A stretch of DNA of 64,000 bases from JAAYJR01 sp964611525 (lineage in GTDB: Bacteria > Bacteroidota > Bacteroidia > Bacteroidales > Prolixibacteraceae), in assembly GCA_964611525.1 (NCBI GenBank), contig CAZTAL010000085.1, positions 15,668 to 79,667 on the forward strand, read 5' to 3'. The stretch's first letter is position 1. Each line of letters starts with the position of its first letter. The notes beneath the pieces are model-generated. The model ran no database searches and was not told the origin of the DNA. It saw only the letters and a program-made list of their open reading frames with translations. Shown here in pieces: positions 1-8,244 of this stretch. The translations under genes and the position numbers were made by a program.

Positions 1-742
1 TTGCAATCCTGTCGCCCTTACCGGAGATTATTTTTTTTTCTTCTTTTTTTAAGCTTATGGTATATACCTTTTCTGCTTGTCTGAGGTTGTTGATCGTGTC
101 TGATAAATTGTTTTTAAATGCAGGGGTTAACTCTGTAAAAAGCGGAAGAATACGGTGACGGATGAAGTTGCGCTGATATTCTGTTTCGTTATTGGTATAG
201 TCTTCCCTGAATTCGATAAGATTGTTGCTAGCGTATTTTTCTATTTCCTTTCGTGTTGCAAAAAGCAAAGGACGAACAATAGCGCCGGTTTTTTCTTTAA
301 TCCCTGTTAGTCCTTTTATCCCGGTTTTCCTTGACAGGTTAAGAAAAAATGTTTCTATCAGATCGTCTTTATGGTGCGCAGTTGCAATATAGTCATAATT
401 GTATTCTTTCCTTATTTTTTCAAAAAAATTATATCTCAAGTCACGGGCTGCCATTTCTACAGACATACCATTTATGATCGCATAGTCACGTGTATCAAAC
501 CGTTTGAAAAATGAAGGGACTTCCTGAAGTGATGCATTTTTCTTTACCAATTCTTCATCTTTATCCGAATCAGAACCACGAAGTTGAAAATTGCAATGGA
601 CTATACCATAATCTACCCCGAGTTGTTGAAAGAGGTGTAACATTACCATACTGTCAATTCCGCCGCTTACCGCGAGCAGTATCTTCTGCCGGAGGGCAAA
701 AAGCTGGTTTATATTTATAAATTTTTTGAACCTTTCCAGCAT
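1..742 (-). CDS. tilS: tRNA(Ile)-lysidine synthase, 3' end outside the window
   Basis: TilS attaches lysine to C34 of tRNA-Ile(CAU) in the cytoplasm so that it reads AUA. Reading the minus strand from an ATG at 742 gives MLERFKKFININQLFALRQ, followed by the PP-loop ATP pyrophosphatase motif AVSGGIDSM at about residues 23-31. Further on come HCNFQLRG, SVEMAARDLRYNFF and TAHHKDD, all typical of the TilS catalytic domain. The frame stays open to base 1, so the C-terminal domain lies outside. The start is 6 bp after the pepT stop, so the two are probably co-transcribed. Confidence 0.93.
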   Translation of the reverse strand, partial: MLERFKKFININQLFALRQKILLAVSGGIDSMVMLHLFQQLGVDYGIVHCNFQLRGSDSDKDEELVKKNASLQEVPSFFKRFDTRDYAIINGMSVEMAARDLRYNFFEKIRKEYNYDYIATAHHKDDLIETFFLNLSRKTGIKGLTGIKEKTGAIVRPLLFATRKEIEKYASNNLIEFREDYTNNETEYQRNFIRHRILPLFTELTPAFKNNLSDTINNLRQAEKVYTISLKKEEKKIISGKGDRIA

Positions 743-748
743 TGACAA

Positions 749-1987
749 TTACTTTCTATATTTATTTAAATTCCCTGCAAGTTCTGCTATATTCATTATA
801 ACGTCGACTGCTTTAAGCATCGATGGCACAGGTATGAATTCATATGGACCGTGAAAATTATATCCACCTGTAAAAATATTCGGGCAGGGTACCCCCATAT
901 ATGAAAGCCGTGCACCGTCGGTTCCTCCCCTTATGGCTTTAATTTTTGTTTCCACTCCTGCTTTTTTCATAGCTTTTTTTGCAATATTGACTATATGTAT
1001 AACAGGCTCAATTTTCTGGCGCATATTATAATACTGGTCTGTTATTTCAATTTCTGCCAGTCTATGTCCATATTCCAAATTGACCAGCTTTAAAGATTCT
1101 TTCAGTAATTTCTTTTTCTGTTCAAATTTAGTAAAATTATGATCACGAATAAGATAATGCATTATAGCTTTTTCCACATTGCCGTGAAGAAAAAGCAGAT
1201 GGTAGAACCCTTTATATTTTTCGGTATGTTCAGGTCTTTGATCGGGCGGCAGTAATGATATGATTTTATTAGCTGCCAGTAAAGCATTTATCATTTTATT
1301 TTTTGCAGTTCCCGGATGGACACTTCTTCCCCTGATAATTATTTTGGCGAAAGCAGCATTAAAATTTTCATATTCAAGCTCTCCCTCCTCGCCTCCGTCT
1401 ATAGTGTAGGCAAAATCAGCACCAAATTTATCAACATCAAATTTTTCCATTCCTTTTCCGATCTCTTCATCAGGTGTAAAAGCAATGCGTATTTTACCAT
1501 GTTTAATATTATCTGAATTAAGTAGCTTTTCCGCTGCTGTGACGATCTCTGCTACCCCCGCCTTATCATCTGCACCCAATAAGGTACTGCCATCTGCTGT
1601 TATAACGGACTGTCCCTTATATTTCATTATCTCCGGAAAATCAGCAGGGTCTATTTTGATCTCATTTTTCAGAATGATAGTTGTACCGTCATAATTATCA
1701 ATTATTTGTGGCTGTATGTTTTTTCCAGGAAAATCAGGACTGGTATCTATATGAGCAATAAAACCCACGACAAATGCATCGGGTTTTCCGTTTGCGGGAA
1801 CAGTAGCTGTTAGATATCCGTTATTATCCAGTTCGACTTCGCTAAGTCCGGCCTTGTCCAACTCCTTTTTGAGATTTTTCATGAATTTTACTTGTCCCTG
1901 ACTCGAAGGAAAAGTATTGCTTTCAGGATCAGAAGTTGTGTGCTCTCCTGCATAACGTATAAATCGTTCTATTACTTTTTTTTGCAT
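749..1987 (-). CDS. pepT: Peptidase T (tripeptide aminopeptidase, M20B)
   Basis: A cytoplasmic two-zinc aminopeptidase that removes the N-terminal residue of tripeptides. At 412 residues it has the family's normal length. Visible M20 motifs are HIDT (H79, D81), GADDKAG (138-144, with bridging D140), TPDEEIG (171-177, with catalytic E174 and ligand E175), the DGGE aspartate near 197, and a late His in the FTGGYNFHGP segment close to the C terminus. The lid/dimerisation domain lies between these. The start is an ATG at 1987. The gene is followed within 6 bp by tilS, giving a likely two-gene unit. Confidence 0.95.
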   Translation of the reverse strand: MQKKVIERFIRYAGEHTTSDPESNTFPSSQGQVKFMKNLKKELDKAGLSEVELDNNGYLTATVPANGKPDAFVVGFIAHIDTSPDFPGKNIQPQIIDNYDGTTIILKNEIKIDPADFPEIMKYKGQSVITADGSTLLGADDKAGVAEIVTAAEKLLNSDNIKHGKIRIAFTPDEEIGKGMEKFDVDKFGADFAYTIDGGEEGELEYENFNAAFAKIIIRGRSVHPGTAKNKMINALLAANKIISLLPPDQRPEHTEKYKGFYHLLFLHGNVEKAIMHYLIRDHNFTKFEQKKKLLKESLKLVNLEYGHRLAEIEITDQYYNMRQKIEPVIHIVNIAKKAMKKAGVETKIKAIRGGTDGARLSYMGVPCPNIFTGGYNFHGPYEFIPVPSMLKAVDVIMNIAELAGNLNKYRK

Positions 1988-2113
1988 AGGCTCATAATAA
2001 TATGATTATGACATATATAATATATTGCTACCCGGTTATAAATTTTAAAAAACAGGCTAAAGACCGCAATTATGATTTTTTCTGTTACCCTGGCATTAAT
2101 GCAGGGGCTGCAG

Positions 2114-2134
2114 CAATAATAAATTATAAATGTC
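2114..2134. repeat. 21-bp AT-rich word also present upstream of tRNA-Ser
   Basis: The 21 bases here, touching the proS stop codon, recur identically at 62481-62501. A close variant is at 62402-62424. Function unknown. The AT-rich composition makes chance more likely than for a mixed sequence, but an exact 21-mer 60 kb apart is unusual. The rest of the gap 1988-2113 holds a short CCCTG/CAGGG hairpin near 2088-2106 without a clear U-run. Confidence 0.45.
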
Positions 2135-3609
2135 TAATAGGCTAAAGCAAAAATAACTCTTTGCCGGGAAGGTTTGCCCGAATAAATACATTTACCTTTT
2201 TCCTGTTCTTCATCAAGTGGTATACAACGTATGGTGGCTTTTGTTTCTTCCTTTATCTTATTTTCTGTTTCCGAAGTACCGTCCCAATGTGCCCGTATAA
2301 AACCCCCTTTGGTTCTGAGTAATTCTTTAAACTTCTCATAGGTATCCACATTTCTGGTATTTTTTTCTCTGAAAGCAAGGGCTTTATTATAAATACCTTT
2401 CTGTATTTCATCAAGTAGCTTTTCCACATGAACCGAAATTCCTTCAGTCTTCATTACCTCTTTTTGCAATGTATCACGCCTGGCAACTTCTATAGTGCCG
2501 TTTTCCATATCTTTGGGTCCCATAGCAAGTCTTACCGGAACTCCTTTTAATTCGTATTCAGCAAATTTCCAGCCGGGTTTTTTATTATCGCTGTCATCAA
2601 ATTTTACCGAAATGTCTTTGGCTTTTAATTCAGCTGCTATTTTACCGGCTTTTTCCGAAATAACTTTGAGTTGTTCTGCCTTTTTATAAATTGGTATAAT
2701 AACTACCTGAAGAGGAGCAAGTTTTGGAGGCAAAACTAGTCCGTTATCATCAGAATGTGCCATGATCAGCGCTCCCATTAGCCGGGTCGATACCCCCCAT
2801 GAGGTTGCCCAGACATATTCTTCCCTGCCCTCTTTATTTGTGAATTTAACATCAAAAGCTTTGGCAAAATTTTGTCCTAAGAAATGAGACGTGCCTGACT
2901 GCAGTGCCTTACCATCCTGCATGAGGGCCTCAATAGTATATGTGTCAATAGCTCCGGCAAATCGTTCATTTTCAGTTTTTAGTCCTTTTATCACCGGTAT
3001 AGCCATATAATTTTCAGCGAAATTATTATATATATTAATGATTTTTATTGTTTCTTCAATTGCCTCTTCTCTATTTGAATGAGCAGTATGGCCTTCCTGC
3101 CATAAAAATTCGGTAGTTCGCAAAAACAGGCGGGTACGCATCTCCCAGCGCACAACATTAGCCCATTGGTTGATTAAAAGAGGTAAATCCCGGTGTGATT
3201 GTATCCAATTACGGTAAGTATTCCAGATAATAGTTTCCGAGGTAGGTCTGATGATCAGTTCCTCTTCCAATCTGGCATCAGGATCAACAACTATCCCCCC
3301 GCTTTTTTCATCATTTTTCAGCCGGTAGTGGGTAACTACTGCACATTCCTTAGCGAATCCCTCAACATGATCGGCTTCCTTACTGAAAAATGATTTTGGA
3401 ATAAATAAAGGGAAATAGGCATTTACATGTCCTGTTTCTTTAAACATCCTGTCTAATTGAGCCTGCATTTTTTCCCAAATTGCATAGCCATAAGGTTTTA
3501 TAACCATACATCCCCTGACAGCAGAGCTTTCAGCTAGATCCGCTTTTATAACAAGGTCCTGGTACCATTGAGAGTAATTTTCTTTACGTGTTGTTAATTC
3601 TTTCGCCAT
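2134..3609 (-). CDS. proS: Prolyl-tRNA synthetase, archaeal/eukaryote-like type
   Basis: Class II aminoacyl-tRNA synthetase that charges tRNA-Pro. The 491-residue length and the lack of the bacterial editing insertion place it in the short ProS type 3 group used by Bacteroidota. Class II signatures are visible: RPTSE at 121-125, RWEMR near 155, FLWQEGHTAH at about 169-178, and a GVSTRLMGALIMAHSDD segment for motif 3. An anticodon-binding domain (LAPLQVVIIPIYK) follows, then the zinc-like C-terminal domain ending in the characteristic ALAY. The start is an ATG at 3609, divergent from the lipoprotein gene at 3708. Confidence 0.96.
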   Translation of the reverse strand: MAKELTTRKENYSQWYQDLVIKADLAESSAVRGCMVIKPYGYAIWEKMQAQLDRMFKETGHVNAYFPLFIPKSFFSKEADHVEGFAKECAVVTHYRLKNDEKSGGIVVDPDARLEEELIIRPTSETIIWNTYRNWIQSHRDLPLLINQWANVVRWEMRTRLFLRTTEFLWQEGHTAHSNREEAIEETIKIINIYNNFAENYMAIPVIKGLKTENERFAGAIDTYTIEALMQDGKALQSGTSHFLGQNFAKAFDVKFTNKEGREEYVWATSWGVSTRLMGALIMAHSDDNGLVLPPKLAPLQVVIIPIYKKAEQLKVISEKAGKIAAELKAKDISVKFDDSDNKKPGWKFAEYELKGVPVRLAMGPKDMENGTIEVARRDTLQKEVMKTEGISVHVEKLLDEIQKGIYNKALAFREKNTRNVDTYEKFKELLRTKGGFIRAHWDGTSETENKIKEETKATIRCIPLDEEQEKGKCIYSGKPSRQRVIFALAY

Positions 3610-3694
3610 TTTTCTTAATTTGGTATAGAATTTGTTTCTTTATACATGTTTAAGAGTATACAAAGAAAATAAATATTATTGGATTTAAATAAAC

Positions 3695-3701
3695 GGGGAG
3701 G
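3695..3701 (+). promoter_or_regulatory. Strong Shine-Dalgarno-like site
   Basis: GGGGAGG lies six bases before the ATG at 3708. Most starts in this window have AT-rich leaders without an SD, as is usual in Bacteroidota, so this purine block is unusual. It supports the chosen start of the lipoprotein gene. Confidence 0.6.
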
Positions 3702-3707
3702 CGAGTT

Positions 3708-5093
3708 ATGAAACCAAAATTAACAATTTTAGCGATGTTGGCACTTTTATTAGGTGCATGTACTTCGGCAACATATATTACCCGTGATTACACGGATGAT
3801 ATATATTTTAATCCGGGAGATGTTCCTCCGCCTATTACTGTGGCAGAGGATGTTTCAGGTGATGAGCCAGCAATTGAAAAATCTGCACATCGAATGATTA
3901 TCAGTGACATTGAAGAAAATGAAGAAGGCTCACAAACCATGAGTAATTACATTTTTGAAGGCACTGAAGAAGATTCCGATGCACTTACTTACGGCATGGA
4001 TCAGTTGGATATGTATGATAGCGATACAACTGTTTATTACAATGACGACGAGGTTAAATATGTAATAAACAATTATTATGATGCTGATGCTATAGATTAT
4101 GCATATCGTATACGTCGTTTTCACAGGCCTTATTTCTATGATCCTTTTTATTGGGATATGTGGTATTATGATCCTTTCTACTATTCTTCATGGTATTATC
4201 CATCCTTGTCAATGGCATGGAACTGGGGATGGGGATATGGTGGCTGGTATTCACCTTATTATAGCTGGGGTTGGGGATATTCGCCTTATTACAGCTATTG
4301 GCATAGTCCATATTATGCAGGTTATTATGGTTGGGGTTATCCCTATTATTCCGGATGGTACGGTCACGGGAATTACAGATATGCAGATTCTGAACATTAC
4401 CGTTACGGAAGAAGGCCATCCAGATCCGGCAGCGTATATTATGGTGGAGGCAGCGGAAGGGTGACATCCGCTTCCGGAGTAAGGTCTTCAGTAACCAGCA
4501 GACGTGATGGCAGAGAAGTGTCAGTCGGTAGTCAGGCTTCTGAAATAAATGCTTCTTCACGCCGTAGAACTACACAGTCTGTTGCCAATGATGCCAATTT
4601 GAGAAGTAAAAGCAGTACTGCTGAATCCGGCCAGGCAGCAGACAGTAAAGTGCTGACCGAAAGAAGGAGATCAACAACTTCAATCGGGAACAGCCGTCAG
4701 TCTGTTACCAGAGAGCAAAATACACAGACACAGACATATACACGTCCTGGCACTAGTACAACGAGTAGAACATATACGCGACCTCGTGTTGTAACGCGGA
4801 GCAAAAGTTCAACAAGCACTTACAGTACTCCCCGTTCCACATCTACATATAATCGAAGCTATCGTTCAAGCTCAACATACAATAAAAGTTCATCACGCAG
4901 TAGCTCGACACGGACATACAGCACACCTTCCGGAAGCAGTAGAAGCACAGGTACATACCGAAGCGCTCCCAGCAGAAGCAGTGGTAGTTATCGCAGCAGC
5001 GGATCAGTAGGATCTTCGAGAAGCTACAGTGGTAGTTCCTCAAGGTCTTCAGGAAGTAGCAGTTCCGGTTCGTCGTCCGGACGCAGGAGATAA
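3708..5093 (+). CDS. Tyr/Trp-rich, Ser/Arg-rich putative lipoprotein
   Basis: No enzymatic family is recognised. The N terminus is a lipoprotein signal peptide with lipobox LGAC (Cys about residue 18). Residues 25-130 are acidic. Roughly 130-230 is packed with Tyr, Trp, Pro and Gly (repeats such as WYYDPFYYS and SPYYSWGWGY). The last about 220 residues are low-complexity Ser/Thr/Arg (SSSTYN, SSRSSGS) and strongly basic. Similar composite Bacteroidota proteins are annotated only as hypothetical. The acidic, aromatic and basic order suggests a surface or periplasmic structural protein, possibly binding a polyanion; that is inference. The FadL-like gene follows after 137 bp. Confidence 0.85.
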   Translation: MKPKLTILAMLALLLGACTSATYITRDYTDDIYFNPGDVPPPITVAEDVSGDEPAIEKSAHRMIISDIEENEEGSQTMSNYIFEGTEEDSDALTYGMDQLDMYDSDTTVYYNDDEVKYVINNYYDADAIDYAYRIRRFHRPYFYDPFYWDMWYYDPFYYSSWYYPSLSMAWNWGWGYGGWYSPYYSWGWGYSPYYSYWHSPYYAGYYGWGYPYYSGWYGHGNYRYADSEHYRYGRRPSRSGSVYYGGGSGRVTSASGVRSSVTSRRDGREVSVGSQASEINASSRRRTTQSVANDANLRSKSSTAESGQAADSKVLTERRRSTTSIGNSRQSVTREQNTQTQTYTRPGTSTTSRTYTRPRVVTRSKSSTSTYSTPRSTSTYNRSYRSSSTYNKSSSRSSSTRTYSTPSGSSRSTGTYRSAPSRSSGSYRSSGSVGSSRSYSGSSSRSSGSSSSGSSSGRRR

Positions 5094-5230
5094 TTTAAAT
5101 AGTAATAAATTAGTTACATAATACATAATTATAAAAAGTACAAGAATGAAACTAGCATAACAGTAAGTCCGCATATAAGTTTGATTTTATGCCGGTTTTA
5201 TCATATACCTTATAAATAAATATAAATACA

Positions 5231-6775
5231 ATGAAAAGTTTCATAAAAATAGTCGCTTTATTAATAATTGTGCCTTTCTTCGTTAACGCACAAAATTTTA
5301 CCGATGCTTTACGTTATTCATCATACAATATTCAGGGAACCGCCCGTGCAGGGGCTATGGGTAATGCCTTCGGATCACTGGGAGGTGATTATACATCAGT
5401 CAGCATTAATCCTGCCGGCATAGGTTTGTACCGTGGTGGTGAATTGGTTCTGACTCCTGCATTCGGACAGACAAAAGTTGAGACGGATTATCTGGGAACT
5501 ACAATGACCGATAGTAAATATGATTTTTCTTTTAATAACATAAGTTATGTAGCTAACCTGAAAACCAATAATCCGGCCGCCACCGGACTGGTGAATGTTA
5601 ATGTCGGTATCGGATATAACCGGTTGTGGGATTTTAATAGTGTGGCAAATGTGATGGGTCACAATGTCGAAAGTTCATTCCTCGATAATCTTATTGAAAA
5701 TGCCAATGGAGAGGATCCTTCTCAGGGGTGGAGTGAATTTTATGAAGAGCTTGCTTATTACGATGAAGAATCTCAAACAGGCGCCGATTTGATTTATTAT
5801 GAAGATGAATTTTGGAGGAGCGATATACAGAGAACTCCAACTGCAGAAAATATAGAAAATTATGAGCACTCCCAGAGTAAATCCATTTCCCGTGAAGGGT
5901 CACTGAATGAATATTCTTTTGCGGTCGGCCTGAACTTTAATCATAAATTTTATGCAGGTGTATCGGTAGGTGTCGTTGATGTATATTTCGAAGAATCATC
6001 TACCTTTACCGAATGGGATGCCCAGAATAACATTCCCCAATTCAACGAGATGCAGTTTGACAGGTATCTTCGTACAACCGGAACTGGTTATAATGGTAAA
6101 ATAGGTATTATTTATAAACCTGTAAATCAGGTACGGCTGGGTGCTTCTCTTCATACCCCGACTTTCTATGATTTACAGGAAACTTTTGATACTTATATGT
6201 ATTCCAATAATACATTTGAGGATTTAGGGGTAGTCGAAGATGAAGCTTCTTCACCTATAAACGATTATGATTATGATTTGGAAACTCCTTTACGTGCTAC
6301 GTTTAGCGGTGCATTTGTTGTTGCTAAAAAAGGCCTTCTAAGTGTTGATTATGAACTGGTAAATTACGGTTCTTCAAGTTTACGGCGTGGTGGTGACGGA
6401 TATCAGTTTATGGATGAAAACAGTGAAATATCTGAAATATTTAAAACAGTGGGTAATCTGAGAATAGGCGGTGAATTGCTGGCTACGGACAACCTCAGTC
6501 TTCGTGCAGGGTACTCGTATTATCCATTTCCATATAAACAAGATGCTTTTGGAGTTTCTCAACCCAATGCTGATGCAAATCTTAATATATATACAGCCGG
6601 TTTAGGATATAATTTAGGCGGATTTTTTATTGATATTGCTTATAATTATTCAGTACAGAAAACATATAATTTACTTTATGAAGCTCCTGTCACAGATTAT
6701 TACCCTGCTCCTGAAATGGCGAGTTTTAATGCTGTAAAAAATAAAGTATTCTTCACTTTCGGCTTTAAGTTTTAG
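5231..6775 (+). CDS. Outer-membrane FadL/OmpP1/TodX-family barrel
   Basis: Signal peptide at residues 1-20 (ends in NAQ), then an N-terminal segment AGAMGNAFGSLGGDYTSV and NPAGIGLYRG. This is the hallmark of FadL-type hydrophobic-compound channels, where the N terminus forms the plug. The remaining about 470 residues alternate as beta strands and finish with KVFFTFGFKF, an aromatic-terminated last strand for BAM insertion. At 514 residues it fits the family. In Bacteroidota such genes are often labelled hemin receptor or long-chain fatty acid transporter; the substrate cannot be told here. A clear terminator follows at 6793. Confidence 0.85.
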   Translation: MKSFIKIVALLIIVPFFVNAQNFTDALRYSSYNIQGTARAGAMGNAFGSLGGDYTSVSINPAGIGLYRGGELVLTPAFGQTKVETDYLGTTMTDSKYDFSFNNISYVANLKTNNPAATGLVNVNVGIGYNRLWDFNSVANVMGHNVESSFLDNLIENANGEDPSQGWSEFYEELAYYDEESQTGADLIYYEDEFWRSDIQRTPTAENIENYEHSQSKSISREGSLNEYSFAVGLNFNHKFYAGVSVGVVDVYFEESSTFTEWDAQNNIPQFNEMQFDRYLRTTGTGYNGKIGIIYKPVNQVRLGASLHTPTFYDLQETFDTYMYSNNTFEDLGVVEDEASSPINDYDYDLETPLRATFSGAFVVAKKGLLSVDYELVNYGSSSLRRGGDGYQFMDENSEISEIFKTVGNLRIGGELLATDNLSLRAGYSYYPFPYKQDAFGVSQPNADANLNIYTAGLGYNLGGFFIDIAYNYSVQKTYNLLYEAPVTDYYPAPEMASFNAVKNKVFFTFGFKF

Positions 6776-6792
6776 ACGATCTACTTAAAAGG

Positions 6793-6827
6793 ATTCCATC
6801 TTCTAAAAAGGAGATGGAATTTTTTTT
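6793..6827 (+). terminator. Rho-independent terminator after the FadL-like gene
   Basis: A perfect 9-bp stem, ATTCCATCT (6793-6801) with AGATGGAAT (6812-6820), a 10-base loop and a run of T's to 6827. It begins 18 bp past the stop codon. Confidence 0.88.
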
Positions 6828-6894
6828 AGGAGAGGGGATCATTATAAAATAAATTTTGGTATGTTTGTTATATTCTTTAGCAAAGACCAAATTT

Positions 6895-8160
6895 ATGTGG
6901 ATTACTGCATTGTTGATCATTTTTTATCTTGTAGCCCCTGTTTCCCTAATTTATCTCTGTCAAATCAGTAAAACATTAAACAGAATTGGTTCTATTGTAC
7001 TTGCTTATGCTATAGGCCTTTTGGTGGGAAATACAGGAATTTTTCCCAGACCCGGCGACCGTTTTACGGAGTTTTTAGGCAGCCGGACGGTAATGCCGCA
7101 AGATGAATTAATGCAATATTTTGAGACTGGCATGATAACGGAAACAGATCTCATTGCAAATCAAATTTCAAGTATTCAGGATACTATTATAACTATTGTA
7201 ATTCCTTTGGCTATTCCGCTATTGCTTTTTTCTCTGGATTTGCGTAAATGGTTGAAACTGGCCAGAGGAGCTCTTTTGTCTCTGGTTTTGGCGATGGTTT
7301 CCCTTTTGGCTTCTGTTTTTTTGGGGTATTATTTATTTGCAGGAAACATAACTGATTCATGGAAAGTATCAGGAATGCTGATTGGTGTTTATACCGGTGG
7401 TACTCCCAATCTTGCTGCTATCGGCACAGCTCTTGATGTCAATCCTGATATATTCATACTGACACATACTTATGATCTCATTATTGGAGCTGTTGCCCTG
7501 TTATTTTTAATGACAGTTGCCCAGCGGTTTTTCCATATATTTCTTCCCCGTTTTCGCGAAGTACGCCATTCCGGTCAGCTTATTGCTTTGGGAACTGAAA
7601 ATAGTCACCTGGAAGATTACGGGAGGCTTACCAGAAGGAGTGAAATTCCTGCTTTGCTTAAGGCTCTGGCATTATCTGTATTAATTTTCGCTATCGGGGG
7701 CGGACTCAGCTTTTTGGTCCCGAAGTCGGCACAGACAGTAACTGTTATTCTTACCATTACTACTTTAGGTCTGCTGGCTTCTCTTATCAGGCATGTCAAT
7801 CGATTAAAAAGTAGTTTTCAGCTTGGCATGTACCTGATTCTTGTCTTTTCTCTTGCTGTATCTTCAATGGCCAATCTGAGCGAAATGTTTCAAATTGAAT
7901 TTTTTCAATTATTTCTTTTTGTTTTTCTCGTAGTTTTTGGGTCTATGTTGATCCATGTCGGTTTGTCGAGATTGTTCAAAGTAGATGCCGATACAACTAT
8001 TATTGCCATAACAGCTCTTACTTATTCCCCGCCATTTGTTCCTGCCGTAGCAGGTGCTATCAAGAATAAGGAAATAATAATCAGCGGACTTGCTATCGGA
8101 CTGTTGGGGTATGCTTTTGGTACTTATCTGGGAATTTTTATTGCCACTATACTGAAGTAG
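6895..8160 (+). CDS. DUF819-family integral membrane protein
   Basis: A 421-residue polytopic membrane protein with about ten hydrophobic segments and the family motifs GVYTGGTPNLAAIG and THTYDLIIGA in the middle, plus LTYSPPFVPAVAGAIKNKE near the end. DUF819 (YjcL-like) proteins resemble two-fold pseudo-symmetric secondary transporters; the substrate is unknown. The frame extends to a TTG at 6856, but the ATG at 6895 gives the family-like start MWITALLIIFYLVAP, so I prefer it. It is insulated from the FadL-like gene by the terminator at 6793 and converges on the M3 peptidase gene. Confidence 0.85.
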   Translation: MWITALLIIFYLVAPVSLIYLCQISKTLNRIGSIVLAYAIGLLVGNTGIFPRPGDRFTEFLGSRTVMPQDELMQYFETGMITETDLIANQISSIQDTIITIVIPLAIPLLLFSLDLRKWLKLARGALLSLVLAMVSLLASVFLGYYLFAGNITDSWKVSGMLIGVYTGGTPNLAAIGTALDVNPDIFILTHTYDLIIGAVALLFLMTVAQRFFHIFLPRFREVRHSGQLIALGTENSHLEDYGRLTRRSEIPALLKALALSVLIFAIGGGLSFLVPKSAQTVTVILTITTLGLLASLIRHVNRLKSSFQLGMYLILVFSLAVSSMANLSEMFQIEFFQLFLFVFLVVFGSMLIHVGLSRLFKVDADTTIIAITALTYSPPFVPAVAGAIKNKEIIISGLAIGLLGYAFGTYLGIFIATILK

Positions 8161-8201
8161 CAATTACTCAAAATTTCAAAAGACGGAACCTTTTTTAGAA
8201 G

Positions 8202-8237
8202 ATTCCATCTTGGATTGCCTTGATCAGAAGATGGAAT
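8202..8237. terminator. Terminator-like hairpin between convergent genes
   Basis: A perfect 10-bp stem, ATTCCATCTT (8202-8211) with AAGATGGAAT (8228-8237), in the 84-bp gap between two convergent genes. The stem is nearly the same as the terminator at 6793, although the T-tracts here are weak. It could act in both directions. Confidence 0.65.
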
Positions 8238-8244
8238 ATTATTC

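Noticed and set aside
4090..4560. 156-residue minus-strand frame inside the lipoprotein gene
   Set aside because: It is a shadow of the low-complexity plus-strand gene: the plus frame has a lipobox and a consistent composition, while the minus frame is a His/Asn/Arg-rich antisense translation without a known motif.
6793..8237. A repeat family built from ATTCCATCT stems
   Set aside because: The two stems at 6793 and 8202 share the same arms but are best explained as terminators flanking one gene, and I see no third copy.
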